Origin: PALSA-612 sp963776735 | Lineage (GTDB): Bacteria > Actinomycetota > Thermoleophilia > Gaiellales > Gaiellaceae | Assembly: GCA_963776735.1 (NCBI GenBank) | Contig: CAVZNV010000016.1 | Span: forward strand, 62,001 to 126,000 | Length of the DNA stretch: 64,000 nucleotides | Direction: 5' to 3' | In this document: one piece after another, positions 26,708 through 34,661 of the stretch | How positions within the stretch are numbered: position 1 is the first letter of the stretch | How the letters are laid out: the number at the start of each line of letters is the position of its first letter | The notes under the pieces: generated by a model | Seen by the model: the letters and a program-made list of their open reading frames with translations, nothing else | What the model was told of the DNA's origin: nothing | The model's database searches: none | Program-made: the position numbers and the translations under genes

Positions 26708-26710
26708 GCT
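26705..26710 (+). promoter_or_regulatory. Candidate -10 element of fhs (overlaps upstream stop codon)
   Basis: TAGGCT includes the stop codon of the cyclodeaminase gene and ends 8 bases before the GTG at 26719. Confidence 0.3.
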
Positions 26711-26718
26711 CGCTCGCC

Positions 26719-28386
26719 GTGACCGCCACGATGCCCTCGTCGCTCGAGATCGCGCAGGCCGCGACCCTGCGGCCGATCGCCGACATCGCCGCCGAGCTCG
26801 GGCTCGAGGACGAGGAGGTCGAGCTCTACGGCCGCTACAAGGCGAAGGTCTCTCTCGGCGTCCTCGACCGGCTCGCCGACCGGCCCGACGGCAAGCTGAT
26901 CGACGTCACCGCGATCACACCCACGCCTGCCGGCGAGGGCAAGACGACGACCTCGGTCTCCCTGACGCAGGGGTTCGGGAAGATCGGCAAGCGGCCGGTG
27001 CTGTGCCTCCGCGAGGCCTCGCTCGGGCCGGTGTTCGGGATCAAGGGGGGCGCGGCCGGCGGCGGCTACACGCAGGTCGTTCCGATGGAGGACATGAACC
27101 TCCACTTCACCGGCGACATCCACGCGATCGGCGCCGCGAACAACCTGCTCGCCGCGATGCTCGAGGCGCATCTCTTGCACGGCAACGAGCTCGGGATCGA
27201 CCCGCTCTCGATCTCGTGGCGGCGCTGCGTCGACATCAACGACCGCGCGCTGCGTGACATCGTCGTCGGCCTCGGCGGCCGCGCCAATGGCTACCCCCGT
27301 CAGACGGGCTACGACATCACGGCCGCGTCCGAGGTGATGGCGATCGTCGCCGTCGCGCGCGACCTGCACGACCTGCGGAGGCGGCTCGGCTCGATCACGG
27401 TCGGCCAGACGTACGAGGGCGAATCGGTCACGGCCGAGCAGCTCAAGGCGGCGGGAGCGATGACCGTGCTGCTCAAGGACACGATCAAGCCGAACCTCGT
27501 GCAGACGCTCGAAGGCCAGCCCGTGTTCGTCCACTGCGGCCCGTTCGCGAACATCGCGCACGGCAACAACTCGCTCGTCGCCGACCGGGTCGCTCTCAAG
27601 CTCGGGGAATACGTGGTCACCGAGAGCGGCTTCGGGGCCGACATGGGCATGGAGAAGTTCTTCGACATCGTCTGCCGCGTCGGCGCGCTGCGGCCGAACG
27701 CGGTGGTGCTCGTGGCGACCGTGAAGGCGCTCAAGCACCATGGCGGAAACCAGCAGGGCGGCCTGGCGGAGATCGAGGCGGGCGCAGCCAACCTCGCCCG
27801 GCACCTCGGCATCATCCGCGAGTTCGGGCTCAACGCGGTCGTCGCCGTCAACCGGTTCCCGACGGACGCGACGGACGAGATCGACCTGGTCAAGCGGCTC
27901 GCCCTCGAGGCAGGCGCGTACGCAGCCGAGGTGAACGACGGCTTCGAGCGCGGCGGCGACGGCGCGGCGGCGCTGGCCGAGGCGGTCGTGGCCGCCGCGG
28001 ACGAGCCGAACTCGTTCGACTGCCTCTATGGGCTCGACGCGCCGATCGAGAAGAAGATCGAGGCGATCGCGACCCGTGCCTACGGGGCAGACGGAATCTT
28101 CCTCCTCAAGGCGGCTCAGGACAAGGTCGCGCAGTTCGAGGCGGCAGGGCTCGGCAACCTGCCGATCTGCATGGCCAAGACGCACCTGTCGCTCTCGCAC
28201 GACGCAGCGCTGACGAACGCCCCCACGGGCTTCGTCGTCACCGTCCGCGACATCCGGGCGTACACAGGCGCCGGCTGGCTCGTGGCGCTCTGTGGGGACA
28301 TGCAGACGATGCCCGGCCTCGGGAAGACGCCGGCCGCACACAACGTCGACATCGACGAGAGCGGCCGCACAGTCGGGCTCTTCTAG
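26719..28386 (+). CDS. fhs: Formate--tetrahydrofolate ligase
   Basis: 555 residues from GTG 26719; ATG 26731 is an alternative. It makes 10-formyl-THF from formate, THF and ATP. The P-loop is TPAGEGKTTT, followed by the family signatures EASLGPVFGIKGGAAGGGY, MEDMNLHFTGDIHAI and the C-terminal TMPGLGKTPAA segment. Length matches the family. With the adjacent cyclodeaminase-like protein it forms a folate one-carbon unit. Confidence 0.96.
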   Translation: MTATMPSSLEIAQAATLRPIADIAAELGLEDEEVELYGRYKAKVSLGVLDRLADRPDGKLIDVTAITPTPAGEGKTTTSVSLTQGFGKIGKRPVLCLREASLGPVFGIKGGAAGGGYTQVVPMEDMNLHFTGDIHAIGAANNLLAAMLEAHLLHGNELGIDPLSISWRRCVDINDRALRDIVVGLGGRANGYPRQTGYDITAASEVMAIVAVARDLHDLRRRLGSITVGQTYEGESVTAEQLKAAGAMTVLLKDTIKPNLVQTLEGQPVFVHCGPFANIAHGNNSLVADRVALKLGEYVVTESGFGADMGMEKFFDIVCRVGALRPNAVVLVATVKALKHHGGNQQGGLAEIEAGAANLARHLGIIREFGLNAVVAVNRFPTDATDEIDLVKRLALEAGAYAAEVNDGFERGGDGAAALAEAVVAAADEPNSFDCLYGLDAPIEKKIEAIATRAYGADGIFLLKAAQDKVAQFEAAGLGNLPICMAKTHLSLSHDAALTNAPTGFVVTVRDIRAYTGAGWLVALCGDMQTMPGLGKTPAAHNVDIDESGRTVGLF

Positions 28387-28394
28387 CTCGGCCC

Positions 28395-28418
28395 GGGCCA
28401 GGCCGGCTCGCCTGGCCC
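28395..28418 (+). terminator. GC-rich hairpin after fhs
   Basis: A perfect 9-bp inverted repeat (GGGCCAGGC / GCCTGGCCC) with a 6-base loop begins 9 bases after the fhs stop. There is no U tract, so intrinsic termination would be of the weak actinobacterial type. Confidence 0.45.
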
Positions 28419-28454
28419 TGTGGACGAATCGTCACGCTTCCGGCACACGTGCGT

Positions 28455-28485
28455 TTCACACGCGTGCGGATTTTCGCGCTACGGT
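28455..28485 (+). promoter_or_regulatory. Candidate promoter of the small membrane protein gene
   Basis: TTCACA at 28455-28460 and TACGGT at 28480-28485 are separated by 19 bases. A start near 28492 would give a leader of about 35 bases containing a G-rich tract and a short hairpin (GGGCC-GAA-GGCCC). Confidence 0.3.
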
Positions 28486-28526
28486 CCAATCGGGGGGCAA
28501 GGGCCGAAGGCCCCGGGGGGAAATAA

Positions 28527-28994
28527 TTGCGTGGGGAGCCGGCAAGAAGCACAATTTCCCTCGTGACTCGCTGGAGTCGAGAGCGCACTGCGAGAAGGGC
28601 ATTGGCCGTGGTGGTAGCAGCCGCCTGGGCGGCCGCGCTCGTCGCCACGTACCGGCTGGGCGTCCTGCCGCCGATCGTCGTCGGCACGTTCAGCTTTCCG
28701 CTGCTGGTCGCCGCCTGGGTTCTCGATCGCGACTCGCGGCCGAGCCGGACGGCGCGAACGCGCGGGCGATTCATCAGAGACGAGCTGAACCGCATCGGCG
28801 TCGGCAAGCAGATGTACTCGCTCGTTCACGGTGAGCGCGACATCGGCTTCTACGACCGGGTCACCGACCTGACGATCTGGGAAGGGCCGGTCTACACGGC
28901 GATCGGCGCGCTCGCCGACCTGCCCGACGCGACCGGATACGACGCGTTCGTGGAGTCCTTCGTCCGGACCCCTGCACTCTCGCTGGTCGCCTAG
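28527..28994 (+). CDS. Small membrane protein of unknown function
   Basis: 155 residues from TTG 28527, which follows a GGGGGG run; GTG 28563 is an alternative start. Two hydrophobic helices lie near the N-terminus (LAVVVAAAWAAALVATYRLG and a following PPIVVGTFSFPLLVAAWVL). The soluble C-terminal half contains RFIRDELNRIGVGKQMYSLVHGERDIGFYDRVTD-like sequence, with no motif I recognise. The last bases overlap the stop of the convergent phosphotransferase gene. Confidence 0.6.
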   Translation: MRGEPARSTISLVTRWSRERTARRALAVVVAAAWAAALVATYRLGVLPPIVVGTFSFPLLVAAWVLDRDSRPSRTARTRGRFIRDELNRIGVGKQMYSLVHGERDIGFYDRVTDLTIWEGPVYTAIGALADLPDATGYDAFVESFVRTPALSLVA

Positions 28995-29977
28995 AGCGCC
29001 CGCGAGAGCAGGTCGAGGAGCTCGTACTCCATCTCGGCAGCGAGGCGACCGAGCACTGCCAACTCGACGCTTCGTTCCTCGCCGTTCAGGTGGCGACGCG
29101 ACTGCGTCAACGCGCCGACGGCCCACTTGACGTTGCCGAGCACCTCCCACCAGAACAGGTCGGAAACGGCGATGTCCCGGCCGGTCAGCTCGTTGTAGCG
29201 CTCGAGATACGGCTCGACCTCCCCCACGCCGCCGAGCCGACGGCCGTCGGCGCCGAAGCGCCAGGCACGCACGACGGGCCAGGACACGTCGTCGCGCGGG
29301 TCGCCGACGTGCGCGAACTCCCAGTCGAGCAGGTATTCGAGCCCTTGCTCGGAGACGACGACGTTGCCGATGCGGAAGTCCCCGTGCAGGACGACCGGGT
29401 CGAGCGGTTCCGGCCGGTTCTCCCGCAGCCAGTTCAGCCCGAGCTCGATCGCCGGATGAGGCTCGCCGACGGAGTCCAGCTCATGCTCGAAGCGCGCGAG
29501 CACGTCGGTCGAGCGGAGAAACGGGAGCGCGCCCGGCTCGATCGCGTGTACCTTCGCCAGCTCGTCCGCGAGCTGTAGCGGCAGCGCGTCACGGGCGGCC
29601 GCGAGCTCGGGGCGCGTCACGATCCGCCGGCCGATGGTCTCGCCGGCGATCCGCTCGGTGGCGAACGCCTCGCGGCCGCCAAGCTCACCGAGATAGGCGT
29701 ACGGCCTCGGCACCCGCACGCCGGCCGCGAACGCCGCCTCGATCACGCGGTACTCCTGCTCGAGCGGAAGCGTCATGTCGACGTGGATGACGCCGCCGGC
29801 GGCGCGACGGACGAACAGCTCCAGCGGCGCGCCGCCCGCGACGACGTCCACTGCCCAGGCCTCCTTCGACGCCCCGCCGGCGAGCATCCGCGCAGCCGTG
29901 AGCTCGACCGGCGTCCCGAACACGGCCTCGAGCCGCACGAGCAGCTCCGGCGCCCAGGAGACGACAGCCGTTGACAT
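28991..29977 (-). CDS. APH-family phosphotransferase (LvaA/ACAD10-11 kinase-like)
   Basis: 328 residues with a protein-kinase-like fold. Motifs are the ATP-binding N-lobe (RMLAGGASKEAWAVDVV), the catalytic loop VVLHGDFRIGN and the metal-binding LLDWEFAHVGDP. Relatives in acyl-CoA contexts are the kinase domain of ACAD10/11 and LvaA, which phosphorylate 4-hydroxyacyl-CoA so that an acyl-CoA dehydrogenase-like enzyme can remove the phosphate. The surroundings (SDR, thiolases, acyl-CoA dehydrogenases) favour this over antibiotic resistance, but the substrate is inferred. Confidence 0.8.
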   Translation of the reverse strand: MSTAVVSWAPELLVRLEAVFGTPVELTAARMLAGGASKEAWAVDVVAGGAPLELFVRRAAGGVIHVDMTLPLEQEYRVIEAAFAAGVRVPRPYAYLGELGGREAFATERIAGETIGRRIVTRPELAAARDALPLQLADELAKVHAIEPGALPFLRSTDVLARFEHELDSVGEPHPAIELGLNWLRENRPEPLDPVVLHGDFRIGNVVVSEQGLEYLLDWEFAHVGDPRDDVSWPVVRAWRFGADGRRLGGVGEVEPYLERYNELTGRDIAVSDLFWWEVLGNVKWAVGALTQSRRHLNGEERSVELAVLGRLAAEMEYELLDLLSRAL

Positions 29978-30083
29978 CTACCTAGAGCCCACCTCGCCAC
30001 GCGCTTCGAGCCGCCGCGGAGCCGTCGCTTTGCCGCGGCGTAGCCCGGAGCGACCGCGACGCGACGACAAGGGGGAGGGGGCC

Positions 30084-30110
30084 AACGGGGAAACCGGCCG
30101 TTCCCCCGTT
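30084..30110 (+). repeat. GGGGAAAC-type hairpin repeat, copy 1
   Basis: Imperfect inverted repeat with arms AACGGGG and CCCCGTT around a GC-rich loop. Read on the minus strand it aligns closely with the hairpin at 42313-42341. It lies at the 3' end of the SDR gene and supplies part of its stop codon, so it could act as an mRNA 3' stem-loop. Confidence 0.6.
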
Positions 30111-30852
30111 ATCTCGGGCCGGCGCGGAGCGCGCCGTCGAGGCGGATGACCTCGCCGTTCAGATAGCGGTTCTCGACGATGTGCCGGACGAGCGCGGCGA
30201 ACTCCTCGGGCCGCCCGAGCCGCGACGGAAACGGGATCTGCGCCTCGAGTGCCGCGCGGATGTCCTCGCGCAGCAGGCCGAGCATCGGCGTGTCCTGCGG
30301 CCCCGGGGCGATCGCCATCACGCGGATGCCGCTCCGACCGAGCTCGCGGGCGAGCTGGATCGTCAGGCTGGCGACGCCGCCCTTCGACGCCGTGTAGGCG
30401 GCCTGGCCGAATTGCCCCTCCCACGCCGCCGTCGACGCGGTGTTGACGATCACGCCGCGCTCGCCGTCCTCGTCCGGCTCGTTCGCGGCCATGACCACGG
30501 CGGCCAGTCTGACGACGTTGAAGGTGCCGACGAGGTTGACCTCGATCACGTTGCGAAAGGCGTCGAGCGGGTGCGCCTGGCCGTCCTTGCCGACGACGAG
30601 GCAGGCCGCCCCGATGCCGGCGCAGTTGACGACGCCGTGCAGGCCGCCGAGCTCGTTGACCGCGGTGTCCACCGCGTTCTGGACGCTCGCCTCGTCGCGG
30701 ACGTCCGTCTCCACGAAGGTGCCGATCTCCTCGCGACGGCCGAGGTCGGCGACGAGTACGTTCGCGCCGCCTTCCGAGACTGCACGTGCCGTCGCGGCTC
30801 CGAGCCCGGAACCGCCGCCCGTGACGAGGAACGTGCGACCGTCGAGCTGCAC
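30109..30852 (-). CDS. SDR family 3-hydroxyacyl-CoA dehydrogenase-like protein
   Basis: 247 residues. TGGGSGLGAATAR is the NAD-binding loop, VNCAGIG the NNAG equivalent, and the active site reads NTAS...YTASKGG. The insert between (PLDAFRNVIEVNLVGTFNVVRLAA, then GERGVIVNTASTAAWEGQFGQAAY) closely follows type-2 3-hydroxyacyl-CoA dehydrogenases (HSD17B10-like), which oxidise 3-hydroxyacyl-CoA in beta-oxidation. It is 2 bases from the cupin gene, which lies upstream on the same strand. Confidence 0.85.
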   Translation of the reverse strand: MQLDGRTFLVTGGGSGLGAATARAVSEGGANVLVADLGRREEIGTFVETDVRDEASVQNAVDTAVNELGGLHGVVNCAGIGAACLVVGKDGQAHPLDAFRNVIEVNLVGTFNVVRLAAVVMAANEPDEDGERGVIVNTASTAAWEGQFGQAAYTASKGGVASLTIQLARELGRSGIRVMAIAPGPQDTPMLGLLREDIRAALEAQIPFPSRLGRPEEFAALVRHIVENRYLNGEVIRLDGALRAGPR

Positions 30853-30854
30853 GG

Positions 30855-31256
30855 CTAGCCCGCGTCGCCGCTGGACGAGAACCGCTTGCGCTTCTCGAGA
30901 TCGGCGGGATCGACGAGCTGCCCGTCGCGCTCGACGTAACCGTCCTTGCCTCCGACGATCAGCAGGACGAGATCGCCGTCCCCGACGTTCGAAAACTTGC
31001 GCGGCGCCGTCGACTCGACGTGGCAGAGCCCACCCGGGCCGAGCTCGCGCACCTCGCCGTCGACCTCGAACCGGGCGCGGCCGGTGTGCACGAAGTAGAG
31101 CTCGTCCTGCGTGTCGTGGTAGTGGTGGATGCCCTCGCCGCCCGGCGGCATGACGATCGCATTGACGCCGAATGCCGTCACACCGAGCGGCGCGCGGACC
31201 TTGCGGAAGCCGTACCCGTCGCCGAACTCGTCGAGGGAGCCGAATGCGTGTGCCAT
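30855..31256 (-). CDS. Cupin-domain protein
   Basis: 133 residues, a single cupin barrel: PPGGEGIHHYHDTQDELYFV carries the HxHx4Ex-type metal ligands of motif 1, and HVESTAPRKFSNVG forms motif 2. It has no clear enzymatic identity; single cupins of this type bind metal or sugar-like ligands. It is first in a short operon with the SDR gene and is divergent from the FAD oxidase gene. Confidence 0.8.
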   Translation of the reverse strand: MAHAFGSLDEFGDGYGFRKVRAPLGVTAFGVNAIVMPPGGEGIHHYHDTQDELYFVHTGRARFEVDGEVRELGPGGLCHVESTAPRKFSNVGDGDLVLLIVGGKDGYVERDGQLVDPADLEKRKRFSSSGDAG

Positions 31257-31263
31257 GCGCGAG

Positions 31264-31269
31264 ACTCTA
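31264..31269 (-). promoter_or_regulatory. Candidate -10 element of the cupin-SDR operon
   Basis: On the minus strand TAGAGT ends 7 bases before the cupin ATG. It lies inside the 17-base gap to the divergent oxidase start, so the two transcripts probably compete. Confidence 0.4.
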
Positions 31270-31273
31270 CGAC

Positions 31274-32635
31274 GTGGAGCGAGAGCTGCGCGCGATCGTC
31301 GGCGACGACGGCTACCTGTCCGATCCGGGCCGGTACTCGACGGACATCACCGGCATGGAGGGCAAGGCCGACGCCGTCGTGCTCCCGGCGAGCGCTGACG
31401 AGGTCGCGGCGGTCGTTGCGTGGTGTTACGAGCACGACGTGCCGATCACGCCGCGAGGCGGCGGGACGGGAGTTGCGGCCGGCGCCGTGCCGCTCGACGG
31501 CGGCATCGTGCTCGCGCTCGACCGGCTCGACCGGGTGCGACAGTTCGACCCGTTGCTCTGGCGGATGCACGTCGAGGCGGGCGTGAAAACGGCGACCGTG
31601 CACTCGCTCGCGCGCGACAGCGGCCTGATGTTCGCGCCGGACCCGGGGGCCGCCGAGCAGTCGCAGATCGGCGGCAACATCGCGACGAACGCCGCCGGGC
31701 CGCACGCCTACAAGTACGGCGCCACCGGGACGTGGGTGACCGGGCTGGAGGCGGTGGTCGCGCCCGGGGAGGTGATCTCGGTGGGCGGGCCGATCCGCAA
31801 GGACGTGGCCGGTTACGACCTGAAGAGCCTGCTGATCGGGTCCGAAGGAACGCTCGGGATCGTGACCGCGGCGTGGCTACGGCTCGTGCCGGCACCGGAG
31901 GTGGTGCTACCGGTCGCCGCGTTTCTGCCGGACACGGCGGCGGGTTGCGCGGCGATCCTGCGCGTCGTCGGAAGCGGCATCCGGGCGACCGCGATCGAGT
32001 TCCTGGACGGCGAGACGCTTGCGTGCGCGGGCGGCTCGTTCGACGGCAGGCCGCTACCGGAGGGCGCCGGGTTCATGGTCATCGCCGAGGCGGACGGGTC
32101 GGCGGCAGAGGCTGCTGCGATGCAGAAGGAGCTGATCGACGTGCTCGGCGACGGCGCGGTTGCCGTCCACGCGCCCGCCGAACGGGCCGGGATCGAGGCG
32201 CTCTGGCGCTGGCGCGGGGGGCTGACCTTCGCCGTGCTCGCGCGCCGAGGGCTGGCGCTCAGCGAGGACATCGTCGTCCCACTCGAGCGGCTCGAGGAGG
32301 CGATCGACGAGACTGCCGAGATTGGCCGGCGCCACGATCTGATCGGCCTCAGCTTCGGTCACGCCGGCGACGGCAACCTCCACTCGACGTTCCTGTTCTC
32401 GCCCGAGAGCCCAGCGGAGCGCGAGCGCGCCTGGGCCGCGTGCGCGGAGCTCGTCGACCTCGCCGTCCGCCTCGGCGGGTCGATCTCCGGCGAGCACGGG
32501 CTCGGCTACCTGAAGCGCGGCCAGCTCGAGAAGCAGTGGCCGCCGCGCGCCGTCGAACTGCACGAAGCAGTCAAACGGGTCTTCGATCCGAAAGGCCTGC
32601 TCAATCCGGGCAAGAAGCTCGCCCGGCTGCCGTAG
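31274..32635 (+). CDS. FAD-linked oxidase, GlcD/D-2-hydroxy-acid dehydrogenase type
   Basis: About 453 residues from GTG 31274; ATG 31244 and GTG 31250 are in frame but would overlap the divergent cupin start. The FAD-binding PCMH-type domain shows PITPRGGGTGVAAGAVP, DPGAAEQSQIGGNIATNAAGPHAYKYG and GSEGTLGIVT. The C-terminal FAD-oxidase domain has GLSFGHAGDGNLHS and SGEHGLGYLKR. It resembles glycolate or D-lactate dehydrogenase GlcD; the GlcE and GlcF subunits are not in the window. Confidence 0.88.
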   Translation: MERELRAIVGDDGYLSDPGRYSTDITGMEGKADAVVLPASADEVAAVVAWCYEHDVPITPRGGGTGVAAGAVPLDGGIVLALDRLDRVRQFDPLLWRMHVEAGVKTATVHSLARDSGLMFAPDPGAAEQSQIGGNIATNAAGPHAYKYGATGTWVTGLEAVVAPGEVISVGGPIRKDVAGYDLKSLLIGSEGTLGIVTAAWLRLVPAPEVVLPVAAFLPDTAAGCAAILRVVGSGIRATAIEFLDGETLACAGGSFDGRPLPEGAGFMVIAEADGSAAEAAAMQKELIDVLGDGAVAVHAPAERAGIEALWRWRGGLTFAVLARRGLALSEDIVVPLERLEEAIDETAEIGRRHDLIGLSFGHAGDGNLHSTFLFSPESPAERERAWAACAELVDLAVRLGGSISGEHGLGYLKRGQLEKQWPPRAVELHEAVKRVFDPKGLLNPGKKLARLP

Positions 32636-32638
32636 ACT
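32633..32638 (+). promoter_or_regulatory. Candidate -10 element of the thiolase gene (overlaps upstream stop)
   Basis: TAGACT contains the stop codon of the FAD oxidase gene and ends 6 bases before the thiolase ATG at 32645. Confidence 0.35.
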
Positions 32639-32644
32639 CGGCGC

Positions 32645-33802
32645 ATGGCCGGCTGGAAGTCCGACGCCTTGATCGTCGACGCCGTTCGCAGCCCGATCGG
32701 GAAGCGGAACGGCTCGCTCGCGTCGATTCGCGGGGACGAGTGCTGCGCGCAGGTGCTGAACGGCCTCGCCGCCCGGCACGACCTCGACCCGGGCGAGGTC
32801 GAGGACGTGCAGATGGGCTGCGTCACGCAGATCGGCGAGCAAGGCTGGAACGTCGGCCGGATGGTGCCGATGGTCGCCGGCTGGCCGGAAACCGTCTGCG
32901 GGACGAGCGTCGACCGGCAGTGCGCCTCGTCGATGCAGGCCGCGTTCAACGCCGCCACCGCCGTCTGGTCGGGACAGCTCGACCTCGTGGTCGCGGCCGG
33001 CGTCGAGATGATGTCCCGCGTCCCGATGGGCTCGAACGGCGGCGACCTGTCGCCGAAGCTGCTCGACCGCTGGCAGATCGTCCCGCAGGGCATCTCGGCC
33101 GAGGTGATCGCCGACGAGTGGAACCTGTCCCGTGAGGCGATGGACGAGTACTCGCTGGAGTCCCATCGCCGCGCGACCCGCGCGATCGACGAGGGCCGTT
33201 TCGAGAACGAGATCGTGCCGATCGACCTGACGAATCCGCATACCGGGGTCGTGTTCGCCGTCGACGAGACGCCCCGCCGCGACACGTCACGGGAGAAGCT
33301 CGCCTCGCTCCAGCCCGCCTTCGTGCCGGACGGGAAGATCACTGCCGGCAACTCGAGCCAGATCGTCGACGGCGCCGCCGCCGTGCTCGTCGCGAGCGAG
33401 TCGAAGGCATCCGAGCTCGGCCTCGAGCCGCGCGCCCGCTTCGTCTCGTTCGGCCTCGCCGGAGTCGACCCGCACCGCATGCTGCACGGGAACCCGCAGG
33501 CCTGCGAGCGAGCGCTCGCGAAGGCCGGGCTGGCCTGGGACGACATGGCCGTGATCGAGGTCAACGAGGCGTTCGCCTGCGTCGTGCTCCAGTTCGCCGC
33601 CGACGCAGGCCTCGAGGACCGCCTGGACGACGTCAACCCGAACGGAGGCGGCATCTCGCTCGGGCACCCGCTCGGCGCCACCGGCGCGCGCATCACCGCC
33701 ACGCTCGTGAACGAGCTCGAGCGCCGCGACGCCCGCTACGGCATCGCGACGATGTGCATCGGCTTCGGCCAGGCGCTCGCGGCCGTCGTCGAGCGGCTGT
33801 AG
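32645..33802 (+). CDS. Acetyl-CoA C-acyltransferase (thiolase)
   Basis: 385 residues. The nucleophilic Cys is in SVDRQCASSMQAA, the His in ISLGHPLGATGARI, and the second Cys in ATMCIGFGQALA, all canonical. It cleaves 3-oxoacyl-CoA to acetyl-CoA and a shortened acyl-CoA, or condenses acetyl-CoA. It converges on the MaoC-SCP2 gene. Confidence 0.92.
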   Translation: MAGWKSDALIVDAVRSPIGKRNGSLASIRGDECCAQVLNGLAARHDLDPGEVEDVQMGCVTQIGEQGWNVGRMVPMVAGWPETVCGTSVDRQCASSMQAAFNAATAVWSGQLDLVVAAGVEMMSRVPMGSNGGDLSPKLLDRWQIVPQGISAEVIADEWNLSREAMDEYSLESHRRATRAIDEGRFENEIVPIDLTNPHTGVVFAVDETPRRDTSREKLASLQPAFVPDGKITAGNSSQIVDGAAAVLVASESKASELGLEPRARFVSFGLAGVDPHRMLHGNPQACERALAKAGLAWDDMAVIEVNEAFACVVLQFAADAGLEDRLDDVNPNGGGISLGHPLGATGARITATLVNELERRDARYGIATMCIGFGQALAAVVERL

Positions 33803-33842
33803 CCGCTCGACTGACAGAAGCTCGCTAGAGCATCGAAAAGCT

Positions 33843-34661
33843 CTAGCCGAAGAAGGTGCCCATGCGCTGGGCGAGCATGAGGTCGCCCTGGATGCGGAGC
33901 TTGCCGCTCATGTAGAGCGTCGCCCCTTGCGCCTTGCCGGTCATGAGCGCGACGAACGAGTCGCTGTCGGTCGCGAGCGTCACGGTCGGGTTCTCCGCCG
34001 TGCCGGGCGCGGTCGTCAGCGCTCCGTCCTTGATCGTGACCGTGTAGGGCTTCTCCTCGCCGCCGTCCGTGATCAGCCACTGGATCGTCGCGTCGACGCC
34101 CGCGGCCTTGTCCGGCTGGAAACGCTCTTGCATTCCTTCGAAGATCTGGTCGAGCCCCGGTCCGTCCGTCACTGCCGCCTCCTTCGTGTCCGTTTCGGCC
34201 TGCGCCGGACGGCCGAGAGCGAGGTACAGAACCTCGCCGACCATGGCCGGCTTCTCCTGGCCCTTGATCTCGATCGCGACGCCGACCTTGTAGAGGATCC
34301 CGTCGCCCTTCGGCTCGGCCGACAGGAGCTTCGCGTTGACCCGCACGTCGGAGCCGGACGGCACCGGCGACGTGAAGCGCACCCTGTCGATGCCGTAGTT
34401 GACGCCCATCATCGCGTCCGAGACCCGGATCAGGTTCGAGAGCAGCGCCGGCAGGAGCGACAGCGACAGGTACCCGTGCGCGATCGTGCCGCCGAACGGG
34501 CCGGCCTTCGCCGCCTCGGGGTCGACGTGGATCCACTGGTGGTCGCCGGTCGCGTCGGCGAAGAGCTGGATGTGCCGCTGGTCGACGGTCACCCACGGGC
34601 TGGAGCCGAGGTCGCGCTCGCCGGTCGCGGCCAGCTCGGCAAGGGTCACCTCGGTCGTCAC
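33843..34661 (-). CDS. MaoC-type enoyl-CoA hydratase fused to SCP2 domain
   Basis: 272 residues. The N-terminal half is a hotdog hydratase (VDQRHIQLFADATGDHQWIHVDPEAA, then GTIAHGYLSLSLLPALL), the hydratase-2 signature of (R)-specific enoyl-CoA hydratases. The second half (about 170-272) is a sterol-carrier SCP2 domain (IQWLITDGGEEKPYTVTIKDG, then LMTGKAQGATLYMSGKLRIQGD). Its start overlaps the stop of the SDR upstream by 4 bases. Together the two genes supply the three domains of the eukaryotic multifunctional enzyme HSD17B4. Confidence 0.9.
   Translation of the reverse strand: MTTEVTLAELAATGERDLGSSPWVTVDQRHIQLFADATGDHQWIHVDPEAAKAGPFGGTIAHGYLSLSLLPALLSNLIRVSDAMMGVNYGIDRVRFTSPVPSGSDVRVNAKLLSAEPKGDGILYKVGVAIEIKGQEKPAMVGEVLYLALGRPAQAETDTKEAAVTDGPGLDQIFEGMQERFQPDKAAGVDATIQWLITDGGEEKPYTVTIKDGALTTAPGTAENPTVTLATDSDSFVALMTGKAQGATLYMSGKLRIQGDLMLAQRMGTFFG

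Noticed and set aside
28991..29977. Aminoglycoside resistance gene
   Set aside because: The APH fold is present, but the neighbourhood is acyl-CoA metabolism, and ACAD10/11 or LvaA-type kinases fit better.
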